A stretch of 64,000 nt of DNA from VRUE01 sp963703235. Its GTDB lineage: Bacteria; Actinomycetota; Thermoleophilia; Solirubrobacterales; 70-9. Below are positions 43,195-51,094 of this stretch, piece after piece (within the stretch, counting starts at the first letter, position 1; each line of letters opens with the position of its first letter). The notes below the pieces were generated by a model. It saw only the letters and a program-made list of their open reading frames with translations. It was not told where the DNA came from and did no database searches. The stretch spans positions 62,001 to 126,000 of the forward strand of contig OY969802.1 in the NCBI GenBank assembly GCA_963703235.1. The letters run 5' to 3'. The position numbers were made by a program, and so were the translations under genes.

Positions 43195-44229
43195 ATGCGC
43201 GCGGTGACGTTTCAGGCTCCCCGAGAGGTTCGTATCGAGGAGAAGCCGGATCCCGAGGTCGGCAGCGCCGACGAGGCGCTGGTGCGGGTCGAGGCGAGCG
43301 GGATCTGCGGCTCGGACCTCCACATCTACCACGGGCGAGTCCCGGTCGAGCCGGGCTTCACGATTGGGCACGAGTTCGTCGGCACCGTGCTCGCCGTCGG
43401 CGCCGACGTCGAGCGGGTCGCCGTCGGCGACCGGGTGCTGGGCTGCTTCCACACCGCCTGCGCTACCTGCGGCGCTTGCCTGCGTGGCGACTACCACCGC
43501 TGCGAGCGCGGTCGCACCTTCGGCCACGGATCGCACCTGGGCGACCTGCAGGGCGCCCAGGCCGAGCAGCTGCTGGTCCCCCGCGCCAACCTGACCCTGC
43601 GCCAGGTGCCGGCGGGAATGTCCGACGAGGTGGCGCTGTTCGCCGGCGACGTGATGGGCACCGGCTACCACGCCGTTGCCCACGCCGGCATACGGGCCGG
43701 CGACACCGTCGCCGTGCTCGGGCTGGGGCCGGTCGGCCTCTGCGCCGTGCAGGCTGCGATCGCCAGCGGCGCCACTCAGGTCTTCGCGGTCGACTCGGTC
43801 GAGCAGCGACTGCAGATGGCGACGCGGTTCGGGGCGACGCCGCTGCACCTCGAGGACGCCGACCCGAAGCGGGCGGTTCGCGCCGCGACCGAAGGCCGCG
43901 GCGTCGACGTGGTCGTCGACGCGGTCGGGGACCCCGGCCCGCTGGCGATGGCCGTGAGCCTGGCGCGGGATGCCGGCACCGTCTCCGGGATCGGCGCCTA
44001 CGCCGGCAAGGGCGAGGTTCCACTCGGCCTCGCCTGGCTCAAGGGGCTCACCCTGCGACTCGGCCTGGCGAACGTGATTGCCCACGTCGATCGGGTGCTG
44101 GCGCTGATCGAGGCCGGCAAGCTGGATCCCTCGCCGCTGGTCACTCACCGGATGAAGCTCGACGAAGCGGCGGAGGCGTACCGGATCTACGACAACCGTG
44201 AGGCGCTGAAGATCGTTCTCACGCCGTAG
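43195..44229 (+). CDS. Zinc-dependent medium-chain alcohol dehydrogenase
   Basis: 344 residues. N-terminal GroES fold with catalytic zinc ligands Cys in SGICGSDLHIYHG and His-Glu in GHEFVGTVLAVG, and a structural-zinc loop CATCGACLRGDYHRC. Cofactor site VLGLGPVGLCAVQAA, then VFAVDSVEQRLQMA with Asp at the ribose position, so NAD is favoured. Substrate unknown. Followed by a hairpin. Confidence 0.9.
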   Translation: MRAVTFQAPREVRIEEKPDPEVGSADEALVRVEASGICGSDLHIYHGRVPVEPGFTIGHEFVGTVLAVGADVERVAVGDRVLGCFHTACATCGACLRGDYHRCERGRTFGHGSHLGDLQGAQAEQLLVPRANLTLRQVPAGMSDEVALFAGDVMGTGYHAVAHAGIRAGDTVAVLGLGPVGLCAVQAAIASGATQVFAVDSVEQRLQMATRFGATPLHLEDADPKRAVRAATEGRGVDVVVDAVGDPGPLAMAVSLARDAGTVSGIGAYAGKGEVPLGLAWLKGLTLRLGLANVIAHVDRVLALIEAGKLDPSPLVTHRMKLDEAAEAYRIYDNREALKIVLTP

Positions 44230-44265
44230 CCGACATCGACCACACCGGGGTGGGGTGAATGTCGG
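44230..44265 (+). terminator. Hairpin after alcohol dehydrogenase gene
   Basis: CCGACAT and ATGTCGG arms with an inner GC-rich stem (CCACACC/GGGGTGG), directly after the TAG stop. Confidence 0.5.
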
Positions 44266-44307
44266 AGGCGTTTGTAGATCGAGGCGTCTCTCTCTAGATT
44301 GGGAGAG

Positions 44308-44754
44308 GTGCGGGGGAGGACCCTTTCGCTAGTGGCAGCGGTTGTATCGATGGCGGCGCTGGGAGGGGCCGCCAGCGCCCAGGCCTGCTCCTGCGCCCAG
44401 ATCGCGCCGCGCGATGCGCTGCGCCAGGCCGACGCGGCGATCGTCGGCGAGCTGGTCGAGGTGCTGCCCCGCGGGGGCGGCGTCGCCGACTACCGCTACG
44501 AGGTGCAGCGCGTCTACAAGAGCGTCCGTCGCCTCGGCTCGATCGTCTCGGTGCGCAGCGCCGCCCAGTCCGCCGCCTGTGGCCTGCCGAACCGCACCGG
44601 CCGGCGCTACGGGCTCTTCCTCGGCTGGGGTGAAGGCCGCTGGCGAGGAAGCCTCTGCGGCGTGATCGCGCCGCGCCAGCTGCGCCTGGCCGCCCAGCAA
44701 ATGCCCAGCAAACGCCGGGGTTCCTCGGGGTCGGCAGCTGACTGTACTAGTTGA
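44308..44754 (+). CDS. Secreted Cys-rich protein with NTR/TIMP-like N-terminus
   Basis: 148 residues from GTG 44308. Signal peptide SLVAAVVSMAALGGAASAQA, after which the mature protein starts ACSCAQIAPRDALRQADAAI, the CxC start seen in netrin/TIMP-like OB-fold domains. Further Cys in SAACGLP and GSLCGVI allow two disulfides. The C-terminus is a basic, Ser-rich tail. Function unknown. Its stop lies inside the promoter of the GntR gene. Confidence 0.65.
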   Translation: MRGRTLSLVAAVVSMAALGGAASAQACSCAQIAPRDALRQADAAIVGELVEVLPRGGGVADYRYEVQRVYKSVRRLGSIVSVRSAAQSAACGLPNRTGRRYGLFLGWGEGRWRGSLCGVIAPRQLRLAAQQMPSKRRGSSGSAADCTS

Positions 44755-44779
44755 CTAGATCACTTATGTAGGCTACTGT
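44747..44779 (+). promoter_or_regulatory. Promoter and palindromic operator of the GntR gene, leaderless
   Basis: -35 TTGACT (44751-44756), 17-base spacer, -10 TACTGT (44774-44779). The ATG at 44788 is where transcription should begin, so the mRNA is probably leaderless. The -35 is embedded in the palindrome CTAGT-TG-ACTAG (44747-44758), a good autorepression site. Confidence 0.5.
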
Positions 44780-44787
44780 GCCTTCAA

Positions 44788-45573
44788 ATGGCACAGCAAG
44801 CCAAGCCGCGCGAGGAGCCGAATCCCTTCGCGACCGATCCCGGCGACGAGCTGCCGGTCGGCCTGCAGCTGACCTGGCGGCTGCGCGCCCTGATCGCCAC
44901 CGGTCGCCTCGCCTCGGGCGAGCGATTGCCGAGCTTCCGCCGCCTCGCCGAGTGGGCGGGGGTCAACGTCAACACGGTGCGGGCGGTCTACGCCGGCCTC
45001 GAGCAGGAGGGCCTGGTCGTCGGCCGCCAGGGGCAGGGGACCTTCGTCGCCGCCGGGATCGAGGCGGCGCCGCAGCTCGAGCAGATCGCCACCGAGGCGC
45101 TGTGGCGCGCCCGCGAGGCGGGGCTCGGGCCGCGTGAGCTGGCGATCGTCGCCTCCGCCTGCGCGAGCATGCCGGGGGCGCTGGAGGAGCCGCCGCCGAT
45201 CGAGACGCTGGAGCGCCTTCCCGACCCCGCCGAAGAGAGCGAGGCGATCGAGGTCCGCCACGAGTTGCGCCGGCAGATCGCCCGCCTCGAGGCCGAGCTG
45301 GCCTCCTACACGCGCGACCTGCCGGGTGCGCTGCCCACCGCCCCCCGGCGCGCCGCCGCCCACATCGCGGGGGTCGAGGAGCTGGAGCAGACGCGCGACA
45401 CCCTGATCGCCCAGCTCTCGGAGGCGCAGAAGGCGGCTGAGCTGCGTGCCCGCGAGGAAGCGCGGGCACGACTGCGGCGCCAGGGGATGCTCTCCGAAGC
45501 CGACGAGCAGGGCCTCTCTGTCGGCCCGAGCCCGCTCGAGCGGGCAATGAGCTGGTGGCGACGCAAGTCCTAG
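44788..45573 (+). CDS. GntR family transcriptional regulator
   Basis: 261 residues. The winged helix is LTWRLRALIATGRLASGERL, then PSFRRLAEWAGVNVNTVRAV and QGQGTFVA, matching the YtrA-like subgroup without a ligand domain. The C-terminal half is a long charged coiled coil (RHELRRQIARLEAELASYTR, EAQKAAELRAREEARARLRR). The gene end overlaps the first YrbE gene by 19 bases, so the regulator and the permeases share an operon. Confidence 0.87.
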   Translation: MAQQAKPREEPNPFATDPGDELPVGLQLTWRLRALIATGRLASGERLPSFRRLAEWAGVNVNTVRAVYAGLEQEGLVVGRQGQGTFVAAGIEAAPQLEQIATEALWRAREAGLGPRELAIVASACASMPGALEEPPPIETLERLPDPAEESEAIEVRHELRRQIARLEAELASYTRDLPGALPTAPRRAAAHIAGVEELEQTRDTLIAQLSEAQKAAELRAREEARARLRRQGMLSEADEQGLSVGPSPLERAMSWWRRKS

Positions 45574-46361
45574 CGCGGGCGCTGCTGCCCGCCAAGTCGT
45601 TCTTCGAGCAGATGGGGGAGATGGTGCTGCTCACCGGGCGAACGCTCGTCTCCGCGGTCAGGCCGCCCTATCCCTACGGGGAGGAGCTGGTCGACCAGCT
45701 CCTCTTCGTCCTCAAGCTCTCCTGGTTCCCGATGACGATCTCGATCTTTGCCCTCTGCTTCGGCGGTGTGGGTCTGCAGGCGTCGGGCATCCTCGATCTG
45801 TTCGGCGCTCTCGATCGCCTCGGCGGCATCTTCGTCGTCACCGCCATCCGCTTCATCGGCCCGATCGTCACCGCGGCCATCCTCGCCGGGGTCGCCGGCA
45901 CCGCGATCACCGCCGACCTCGGCGCCCGCAAGATCCGCGAGGAGCTCGACGCGCTGCAGGTGCTCGGCGTCGACCCGATCAAGAACCTGGTCGTGCCGCG
46001 TTTCCTGGCGTTGATGGTGGTCACCGCGCTGCTCAACATCTACGCGATCGTCTTCGGCCTCAGCGCCGGCATCGCCGCCTCGCTCCTCTACGACGAGCCG
46101 CTCGGCGGCTTCTTCGCGACGCTCTTCAGCAACGTCCTGATCACCGACCTCTGGGGGTCGGTGCTGCTGTGCACGCTGTTCGGCGGCATCGTCGCCGTCG
46201 TCTGCTGCTACAAGGGGATGACCGCCTCCGGCGGCCCGGCCGGGGTCGGCCGCGCCGTCAACCAGGCCGTCGTCATCGCCTACATGGGGAACTTCGCCTT
46301 CCTCAACGTCTTCACGTCGTTGCTGCTCGCCTTCAATCCCGAGTTGCAGACGATCCGATGA
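45555..46361 (+). CDS. MlaE/YrbE-type ABC permease (first of pair)
   Basis: 268 residues from GTG 45555. Helices surround the conserved MlaE core: GGIFVVTAIRFIGPIVTAAI, DLGARKIREELDALQVLGVD with the EExDA-like motif, and CCYKGMTASGGPAGVGRAVN near the C-terminus. Such permeases work with Mce proteins in lipid or sterol import. Overlaps both neighbours. Confidence 0.92.
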   Translation: MATQVLARALLPAKSFFEQMGEMVLLTGRTLVSAVRPPYPYGEELVDQLLFVLKLSWFPMTISIFALCFGGVGLQASGILDLFGALDRLGGIFVVTAIRFIGPIVTAAILAGVAGTAITADLGARKIREELDALQVLGVDPIKNLVVPRFLALMVVTALLNIYAIVFGLSAGIAASLLYDEPLGGFFATLFSNVLITDLWGSVLLCTLFGGIVAVVCCYKGMTASGGPAGVGRAVNQAVVIAYMGNFAFLNVFTSLLLAFNPELQTIR

Positions 46362-47170
46362 GCGCGGGGCGATCGCTCGGCTGGCTCGACGCCCCGCGTG
46401 GCTGGCTCGACGGCGCCGGCGAGGTCGCCCGCTTCGGCTCGCGCGTCGCCGGCCTCGTCTTCTCCGGCCGCGTCCTGCGCTTCTTCGGCGAGAGCGTGCG
46501 GCAGGCGGGGATCCTGATCCTCGGCTCGGCGCTGATCGTCTGGGCCTTCGTCTTCATCCTCGGCCTGCAGTGCGGATTGATCGGTGCCTACTTCAGCCGC
46601 TCGATCGGCGCCCCCGGCAACGCCGGCCTCTTCTCCGCTTTCTGCGACCTGCGCGAGGGCCTGCCCTACGCCTTCGGCTACATCTTTGCGGCCAAGGTCG
46701 GGACCGGGATCGTCGCCGAGCTGGGGGCGATGCGGATCTCCGACGAGATCGACGCACTCGAGGTGATGGGGATACCGCCCCTGACCTTCCTCGCCGCGAC
46801 GCGCCTGCTCGGCGCCTGGATCGCGATCCCGTTCCTCTACCTGGTCGGGATCGGGATCGGCTACCTGGCCAGCTGGTTTGCCGTGGTGGAGCAGGTCGGC
46901 GACGTCTCCTCCGGCGGCTACTTGCTGATCTTCTGGATGTACCAGAACCCGCTCGACGTGCTGTTCAGCCTGACCAAGGCCATGGTCATGGCGACGATCA
47001 TCGTCTCGGTCGGCTGCTACTACGGCTACACCGCCTCCGGCGGGCCGGTCGGGGTCGGTACCGCGACCGCCAAATCGATGGCGGTCAACATCATCCTCGT
47101 CAACATCGTCGGCATGCTCGGCACGCTGATCTTCTACGGCGCCAACCCGCGAGCGCCGATCGGCGGCTGA
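46358..47170 (+). CDS. MlaE/YrbE-type ABC permease (second of pair)
   Basis: 270 residues from ATG 46358 (ATGA overlap). Core motifs: GYIFAAKVGTGIVAELGAMR, ISDEIDALEVMGIPPLTFLA and CYYGYTASGGPVGVGTATAK. Together with the preceding gene it is the YrbEA/YrbEB pair of an Mce system, but no mce gene or MlaF-type ATPase follows. The missing parts must be elsewhere in the genome or have been lost. Confidence 0.92.
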   Translation: MSAGRSLGWLDAPRGWLDGAGEVARFGSRVAGLVFSGRVLRFFGESVRQAGILILGSALIVWAFVFILGLQCGLIGAYFSRSIGAPGNAGLFSAFCDLREGLPYAFGYIFAAKVGTGIVAELGAMRISDEIDALEVMGIPPLTFLAATRLLGAWIAIPFLYLVGIGIGYLASWFAVVEQVGDVSSGGYLLIFWMYQNPLDVLFSLTKAMVMATIIVSVGCYYGYTASGGPVGVGTATAKSMAVNIILVNIVGMLGTLIFYGANPRAPIGG

Positions 47171-47999
47171 GGAACGTCTTTTTAGCGAGCTGCGCTCGCG
47201 GTGGCGGCGGTGCGCACCGGCTCGCGGTGGCGGCGGTGCGCACCGGCTCGCGGTGGCGGCGGAACATCTCGGCGACCCAGCGGTAGCCGCGGCGCTCCTT
47301 CAGCGGCGCCCGGAAGCGCTCGAAGCCAGCCGCCGGGTCGACGTCGGTCGGGAGGGGGCCCTCCTCGGGGAGCACCAGCGGGTAGAAGAGCGAGGCGGCG
47401 GTGAGGTCGGCGACGGTGAAGCTGTCGCCGACCAGGTAGTCGCCGTCGCCCAGCTCGGCCTCGAGCCGTTCCAGCGCGGCGAGGATCTTGGCGCGGCTGC
47501 GCTCGGCCTCCGCCTCGTCGCGGGCGCGGAAACGCAAGCCGGTGAAGACGCGGGCGTAGGTGGCGGCGGCGCCGGGCACGCGGGTCAGCGGGCCGGGCGC
47601 GGCCCGCTTCATCAGCTCCGTGAACTGCTCGCGGTCGTTGCCCAGCTCGTGCCAGGCCAAGTGACGTATGGGAGGGCCGAGCTCCTCGTCGAAGTGGTCC
47701 TCGAGCTCCAGGGCCCGACGGCGCAGCTCCGGGTCCGTGGGGTACAGCGGTGGGTCGGGATAGCGCTTCTCCAGCGCGGCGACGATCGCCGTCGAGTCGC
47801 CGATCGTCCGTCCCTCGAGCTGCAGCACCGGAAAGGTGATCTGCCCACCGCGGGTCAGCCAGAGGGCGACGGCGATGTGGGCGCCGGGGACCGGAGTGCG
47901 GCGTCGGTGCTCGATCCCCTTCCAGGCCAGCGCCCAGCGGATCTTCTCGCTGTAGTGCGAGACGTCGATCTGCCAGAGGGTGGGGAGCGATCCGCTCAT
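47100..47999 (-). CDS. Glutathione S-transferase family protein with run-on C-terminus
   Basis: Thioredoxin-like N-domain with LWQIDVSHYSEKIRWALAWK and QITFPVLQLEGRTIGDSTAI, then the helical C-domain with YLVGDSFTVADLTAASLF. The normal fold ends near VAEMFRRHREPVRTAA. The frame then runs on about 50 residues as arginine- and serine-rich sequence and overlaps the end of the YrbE gene. A 26-bp tandem duplication (47195-47246) explains this: deleting one unit puts a TAA (47182-47184) in frame. Start ATG 47999; 48017 is an alternative. Confidence 0.8.
   Translation of the reverse strand: MSGSLPTLWQIDVSHYSEKIRWALAWKGIEHRRRTPVPGAHIAVALWLTRGGQITFPVLQLEGRTIGDSTAIVAALEKRYPDPPLYPTDPELRRRALELEDHFDEELGPPIRHLAWHELGNDREQFTELMKRAAPGPLTRVPGAAATYARVFTGLRFRARDEAEAERSRAKILAALERLEAELGDGDYLVGDSFTVADLTAASLFYPLVLPEEGPLPTDVDPAAGFERFRAPLKERRGYRWVAEMFRRHREPVRTAATASRCAPPPPRAQLAKKTFLSRRSALAGWRRRRSACRACRRC
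47195..47262. repeat. 26-bp tandem repeat, 2.6 copies
   Basis: Units 47195-47220 and 47221-47246 are identical and a 16-base partial unit ends at 47262 (unit begins CTCGCGGTGGCGGCGG). It lies in the 3' end of the GST gene. 26 is not a multiple of three, so copy number changes the reading frame. Confidence 0.85.
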
Positions 48000-48037
48000 T
48001 TGCGCCGTCGCCGGCATCGTGTCAGCATACGCCCGCT

Positions 48038-48316
48038 ATGGGTCTCCTGAGCGATTCCGAGATCGAGGCGAGGCTGAGCGAGCACCCGGGCTGGGAGCGC
48101 GCCGGCGACGCGATCTCCAAGACCTTTGAGCGCGGCGACTTCGTCGGATCGGTCAACTTCGTCAAGAGCTTGGTCGAGCCGGCGGAGGCGATGAACCACC
48201 ACCCGGATCTGGAGATCTCCTGGGACAAGGTCACGGTCAAGATCGCGACCCACTCCGAGGGCGGCATCACTGCGGCCGACTTCGAGCTGGCGACGAAGAT
48301 CGACGCCATCGCCTGA
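48038..48316 (+). CDS. 4a-hydroxytetrahydrobiopterin dehydratase (pterin carbinolamine dehydratase)
   Basis: 92 residues. The signature is VEPAEAMNHHPDLEISWDKV then KIATHSEGGITAADFELATK, with the active-site His-His-Pro. It dehydrates 4a-hydroxytetrahydrobiopterin or acts as a dimerisation cofactor. No aromatic amino acid hydroxylase is in the window. Divergent from the GST gene, convergent with the propeller gene. Confidence 0.9.
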   Translation: MGLLSDSEIEARLSEHPGWERAGDAISKTFERGDFVGSVNFVKSLVEPAEAMNHHPDLEISWDKVTVKIATHSEGGITAADFELATKIDAIA

Positions 48317-48318
48317 GC

Positions 48319-49281
48319 TCAGCCTCCGCCCCCTCCGCCGTCGCCACCCCCTCCGCCGTCGCCGAGGCCGCCGATGAAGTCGCCATCGAAGATGGGGCCG
48401 CCGAGCCTGATGCTCATCGTCGCGAAGAGGCGGTCGGCGGCGATCACGACGTCGTTGACGGGCCATTCCGTCTCGGTGAGGGTCTGTACGGCGCCGCTCT
48501 CTGGCTCGATCCGCTCGATCGTGCCTTGGTAGCGGTTGCCGCACGCCACCCAGACGGCGTCAGCACCGACGCAGAGCGCTCGCGGCCGCGCGGGAAGCTC
48601 GACAACGAGGCCGAGGGCGCCGGTGGCCATGTCGACCCCATGCAGCCAGCCCTTCCTGCCGATGACTTGGCCGCGGACCATCCACAGCGTGTTGCCATCG
48701 CCGGCGAGGCGCACGGCTCGGCCCGGCAGGCGGATCTCGGCCCCTATCCGTCCCGAGTCGGGGTCGACCCGCAGCAGCCTTCGTCCCCACCTGCCGGTTG
48801 CCCAGAGCGCGTCGCCCGCGGCCAGCAGATTGCGAGTGCCACTGCCGATGTCGGTCTACAGCGTCACCTCGCCCGTGCTTGCCTCGAGCCGAATCAGCTG
48901 GCCCGCCTCGCGCAGCGCCCAGACCCAGGGGCCTCCCGCCACGAGTGCCCGCGGCCGCCGTCCCAGGCGTGAGACCCCTTCGGCCTGCGGGCCGGCGGAC
49001 CAGATGCGCCATAGCCAGCCATTCGCGGAGACGACCCAGACGGCGTCGCCGCCGGCCGCGATCGCCGCCGGTCCCTTCGTCAGGTGCTGCATGCCGGTCA
49101 GCTGCAGGGTCTGGGGGTCGAAGCGGGCGACGGTGCGGCCGTAGCCGTGGGCGACCCAGACTCCATCGCCCCCGACCGCAATGTTGCCGCGCCCGTGCCC
49201 GGTGCCGACGTTCCGCAACGGAGGGTCGGAGCCATCCAGGGGGACGACGTGTACCCATCCGGTGTGCCCTTTCAGCCGCAT
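48319..49281 (-). pseudogene. Beta-propeller (Vgb/YncE-like) protein interrupted by an in-frame stop
   Basis: The frame from ATG 49281 to the TGA at 48319 holds seven blade-like repeats of about 44 residues, each with a GGDAVWV-type core (GGDGVWVAHGYGRTVARFD, AGDALWATGRWGRRLLRVD, GADAVWVACGNRYQGTIERI). A single TAG at 48856-48858 splits it after the third blade without changing frame. The C-terminus is a GGGGGDGGGGGG tail. It is either a recent nonsense mutation, a sequencing error, or two products. No signal peptide is seen. Confidence 0.7.
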
Positions 49282-49335
49282 CCTTCCGCCTCGTCGGCAA
49301 GCCTATGCAGCGGTCTGAAGCTAACGTCGGCCCCC

Positions 49336-49749
49336 ATGGCCGATGGGCTGAGAATCGACGACCGCCTCTCGATCCCGCTGGGCGAGATAGAGCTGCGCGC
49401 CAGCCGCTCCTCCGGCCCGGGCGGGCAGCACGCCAACGTGACCGCTTCCCGGATCGAAGCGGTGTTCGACGTGGAGGCGTCGGCGACCCTCGACGACGTG
49501 CAGCGAGCCCGGCTGGTCGAGCGCGCCGGGCCGGTCCTGACCGCGGTTGCCCAGGAGGCCCGCAGCCAGGCGCGCAACCGGGAGCTTGCCCTGCAGCGCC
49601 TGGCCACCAAGATCGCTGCGGGGCTGAGAACGCCAAGGCGCCGCCGCCCGACCAGGCCGACCCGCGCCTCTCGCGAGCGCCGCCTCGAGCAGAAGCGCCG
49701 CGCCGGCGAGCGCAAGCGCGCCCGCCGCCGTCCTGCGGGCGAAGACTGA
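49336..49749 (+). CDS. arfB: ArfB-like peptidyl-tRNA hydrolase (release-factor domain)
   Basis: 137 residues. It carries the GGQ motif in SSGPGGQHANVTASRIEAVF and ends in a long arginine/lysine-rich tail (RRLEQKRRAGERKRARRRP), which in ArfB enters the empty mRNA channel of stalled ribosomes. No codon-recognition domain, as expected. It rescues ribosomes lacking a stop codon. Confidence 0.88.
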   Translation: MADGLRIDDRLSIPLGEIELRASRSSGPGGQHANVTASRIEAVFDVEASATLDDVQRARLVERAGPVLTAVAQEARSQARNRELALQRLATKIAAGLRTPRRRRPTRPTRASRERRLEQKRRAGERKRARRRPAGED

Positions 49750-49782
49750 CTCGGCGCCGCTCGCTCCTGGCAGACTCACGGA

Positions 49783-50137
49783 ATGGCCAAGCGAAAGCAG
49801 AAGCAACGGCAGCCACGGCAGAAGGCAGCGACGTCCGAATACGTCGACGAGCAGGGCAACGTCCTCGTCCTCAGGCAGTCGCTCAGCGCCGGCACGATCG
49901 CCAAGCTCCGCGAGGGGCCGGCGACGGCTGCATCCTCGCAGGACGACGGCCTGGCGCCGCCGCTCCGAGCTGCTCTTCGAGCGGCTCGCGGTCAGCTGGG
50001 AGATCGCCGGTTTGCCGCTGATGGACCAGAGGATGCTGCTCGGCCGCTACCGGATGGCCGACCCAGCGACCCAGCAGTGGGTGCGGGAAACGATCGACCG
50101 CCACATCGAGCGCCACCTTCCCGAGCTGGCGGGCTGA
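49783..50137 (+). pseudogene. Small hypothetical gene with single-base frameshift
   Basis: The 5' part MAKRKQKQRQPRQKAATSEY then VLVLRQSLSAGTIAKLREGP is in one frame. The 3' part RRRSELLFERLAVSWEIAGL then MDQRMLLGRYRMADPATQQW, ending LPELAG, is in another. Removing one G at 49948-49949 joins them into a 117-codon gene. The family is not one I recognise. Its end touches the att copy of the tRNA-Val element. Confidence 0.6.
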
Positions 50138-50181
50138 ATGGGCGCGGCTGGGTTCGAACCAGCGACCTCTCGCGTGTGAGG
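50138..50181 (-). repeat. displaced tRNA-Val 3' end (distal att copy)
   Basis: 44 bases identical to 52663-52706: anticodon arm 3' side, variable loop, T arm and acceptor of tRNA-Val(CAC) without its 5' half, same orientation. Confidence 0.85.
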
Positions 50182-50233
50182 AGCGCTTCGGTCGATTCTC
50201 GGCCCGCTGGGCACTGGTGCCCAGGCCTTCCCG

Positions 50234-50267
<34 letters not shown>

Positions 50268-50287
50268 GAGGCGGTTACCATGCCCGT

Positions 50288-50467
50288 ATGTCCGATCCGC
50301 AGACAAAAGATGTCGCGGTCCAGGTCGACGAGCACCGCTCAGCTCGACCGCAGCCGCCGGAAGAGATCACCCTGGAGGCGATCCTCAAACGAGCGGGCGG
50401 GAAGCGCATGTCGCAGGAGGAGTTCGACCGGCATTTTGGCGACTTGCCGACCGATGGCGAGGGATAG
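50288..50467 (+). CDS. Small protein (59 aa), possibly antitoxin-like
   Basis: Encodes MSDPQTKDVAVQVDEHRSAR, then EEITLEAILKRAGGKRMSQE, ending EEFDRHFGDLPTDGEG. Acidic, without membrane segment. The last ten residues recur in a 22-codon ORF at 51850 (FADLPTDGDG), so it belongs to a small repeated family in this element. An alternative start ATG lies at 50280 in another frame. Function unknown. Confidence 0.5.
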   Translation: MSDPQTKDVAVQVDEHRSARPQPPEEITLEAILKRAGGKRMSQEEFDRHFGDLPTDGEG

Positions 50468-50482
50468 GCCGCCCTCTTTGTC

Positions 50483-50695
50483 ATGATTTCCTCTGTGGAG
50501 CAGCCTCACGTCAAGCTCAGCGGCGACTACGAGGGTCCCTACGTTGTAGAGGAGGCCCGCTCAGACGGCCGTCTTCTCGTGGCCCCCGATACCTCCGCCC
50601 AGGCGATCATGGATCGCCTGGGTCACGAGCCCGCAACGCTGGCCGAGTTCGAGGTTGCCTACGGGGCGGTAAAGCCCCCCGACGGCGAGCGCTGA
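50483..50695 (+). CDS. Small protein, putative antitoxin partner
   Basis: 70 residues from ATG 50483: KLSGDYEGPYVVEEARSDGR, then APDTSAQAIMDRLGHEPATL and EFEVAYGAVKPPDGER. Three bases separate it from the toxin-like gene, the arrangement of a type II pair, but the fold is not one I recognise. Confidence 0.45.
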   Translation: MISSVEQPHVKLSGDYEGPYVVEEARSDGRLLVAPDTSAQAIMDRLGHEPATLAEFEVAYGAVKPPDGER

Positions 50696-50698
50696 GCC

Positions 50699-51076
50699 GT
50701 GGCCCTCAAGCGGGGCTTCGCGCCAGTGGCTTTTGACGAGCTGGCATGGCAGGACGATCTCCGCAAGGCGAACAAGAGCGCCCGCCGCATCGGCGAAGAA
50801 ACCCGCTCTCGTCTGGAGCGCGAGGGCCAGGCAGTGGATGCTCTATTTGCCTGCGACGAGGACGCGAGGGACGGCACCAGCCTTCCCGGCTGCGTGAAGG
50901 TCTACATCCCGCCGCCCGGAGGTCCGCTTGGCCTCGTGTATCGGCTCGCGAAGAACAAGGATGGGCGCCTCTATTTGGATCATCTCGCCTTCGGTATCCG
51001 ACACCACCCCCCGGGGTCCACCGCCGAGTCCGTCTATCTCATAGCCCATCGACGTATACATCGCCACGACTCTTAA
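50699..51076 (+). CDS. Putative RelE-like toxin
   Basis: 125 residues from GTG 50699. The C-terminal half reads GCVKVYIPPPGGPLGLVYRL, then GRLYLDHLAFGIRHHPP and ESVYLIAHRRIHR, with the strand order and closing VYxxAxxR of RelE/ParE-type toxins. The helical N-terminus (FDELAWQDDLRKANKSARRI) is also compatible. The assignment is by pattern only. Confidence 0.4.
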   Translation: MALKRGFAPVAFDELAWQDDLRKANKSARRIGEETRSRLEREGQAVDALFACDEDARDGTSLPGCVKVYIPPPGGPLGLVYRLAKNKDGRLYLDHLAFGIRHHPPGSTAESVYLIAHRRIHRHDS

Positions 51077-51094
51077 TCGAGTAGCTCAGGGCGT

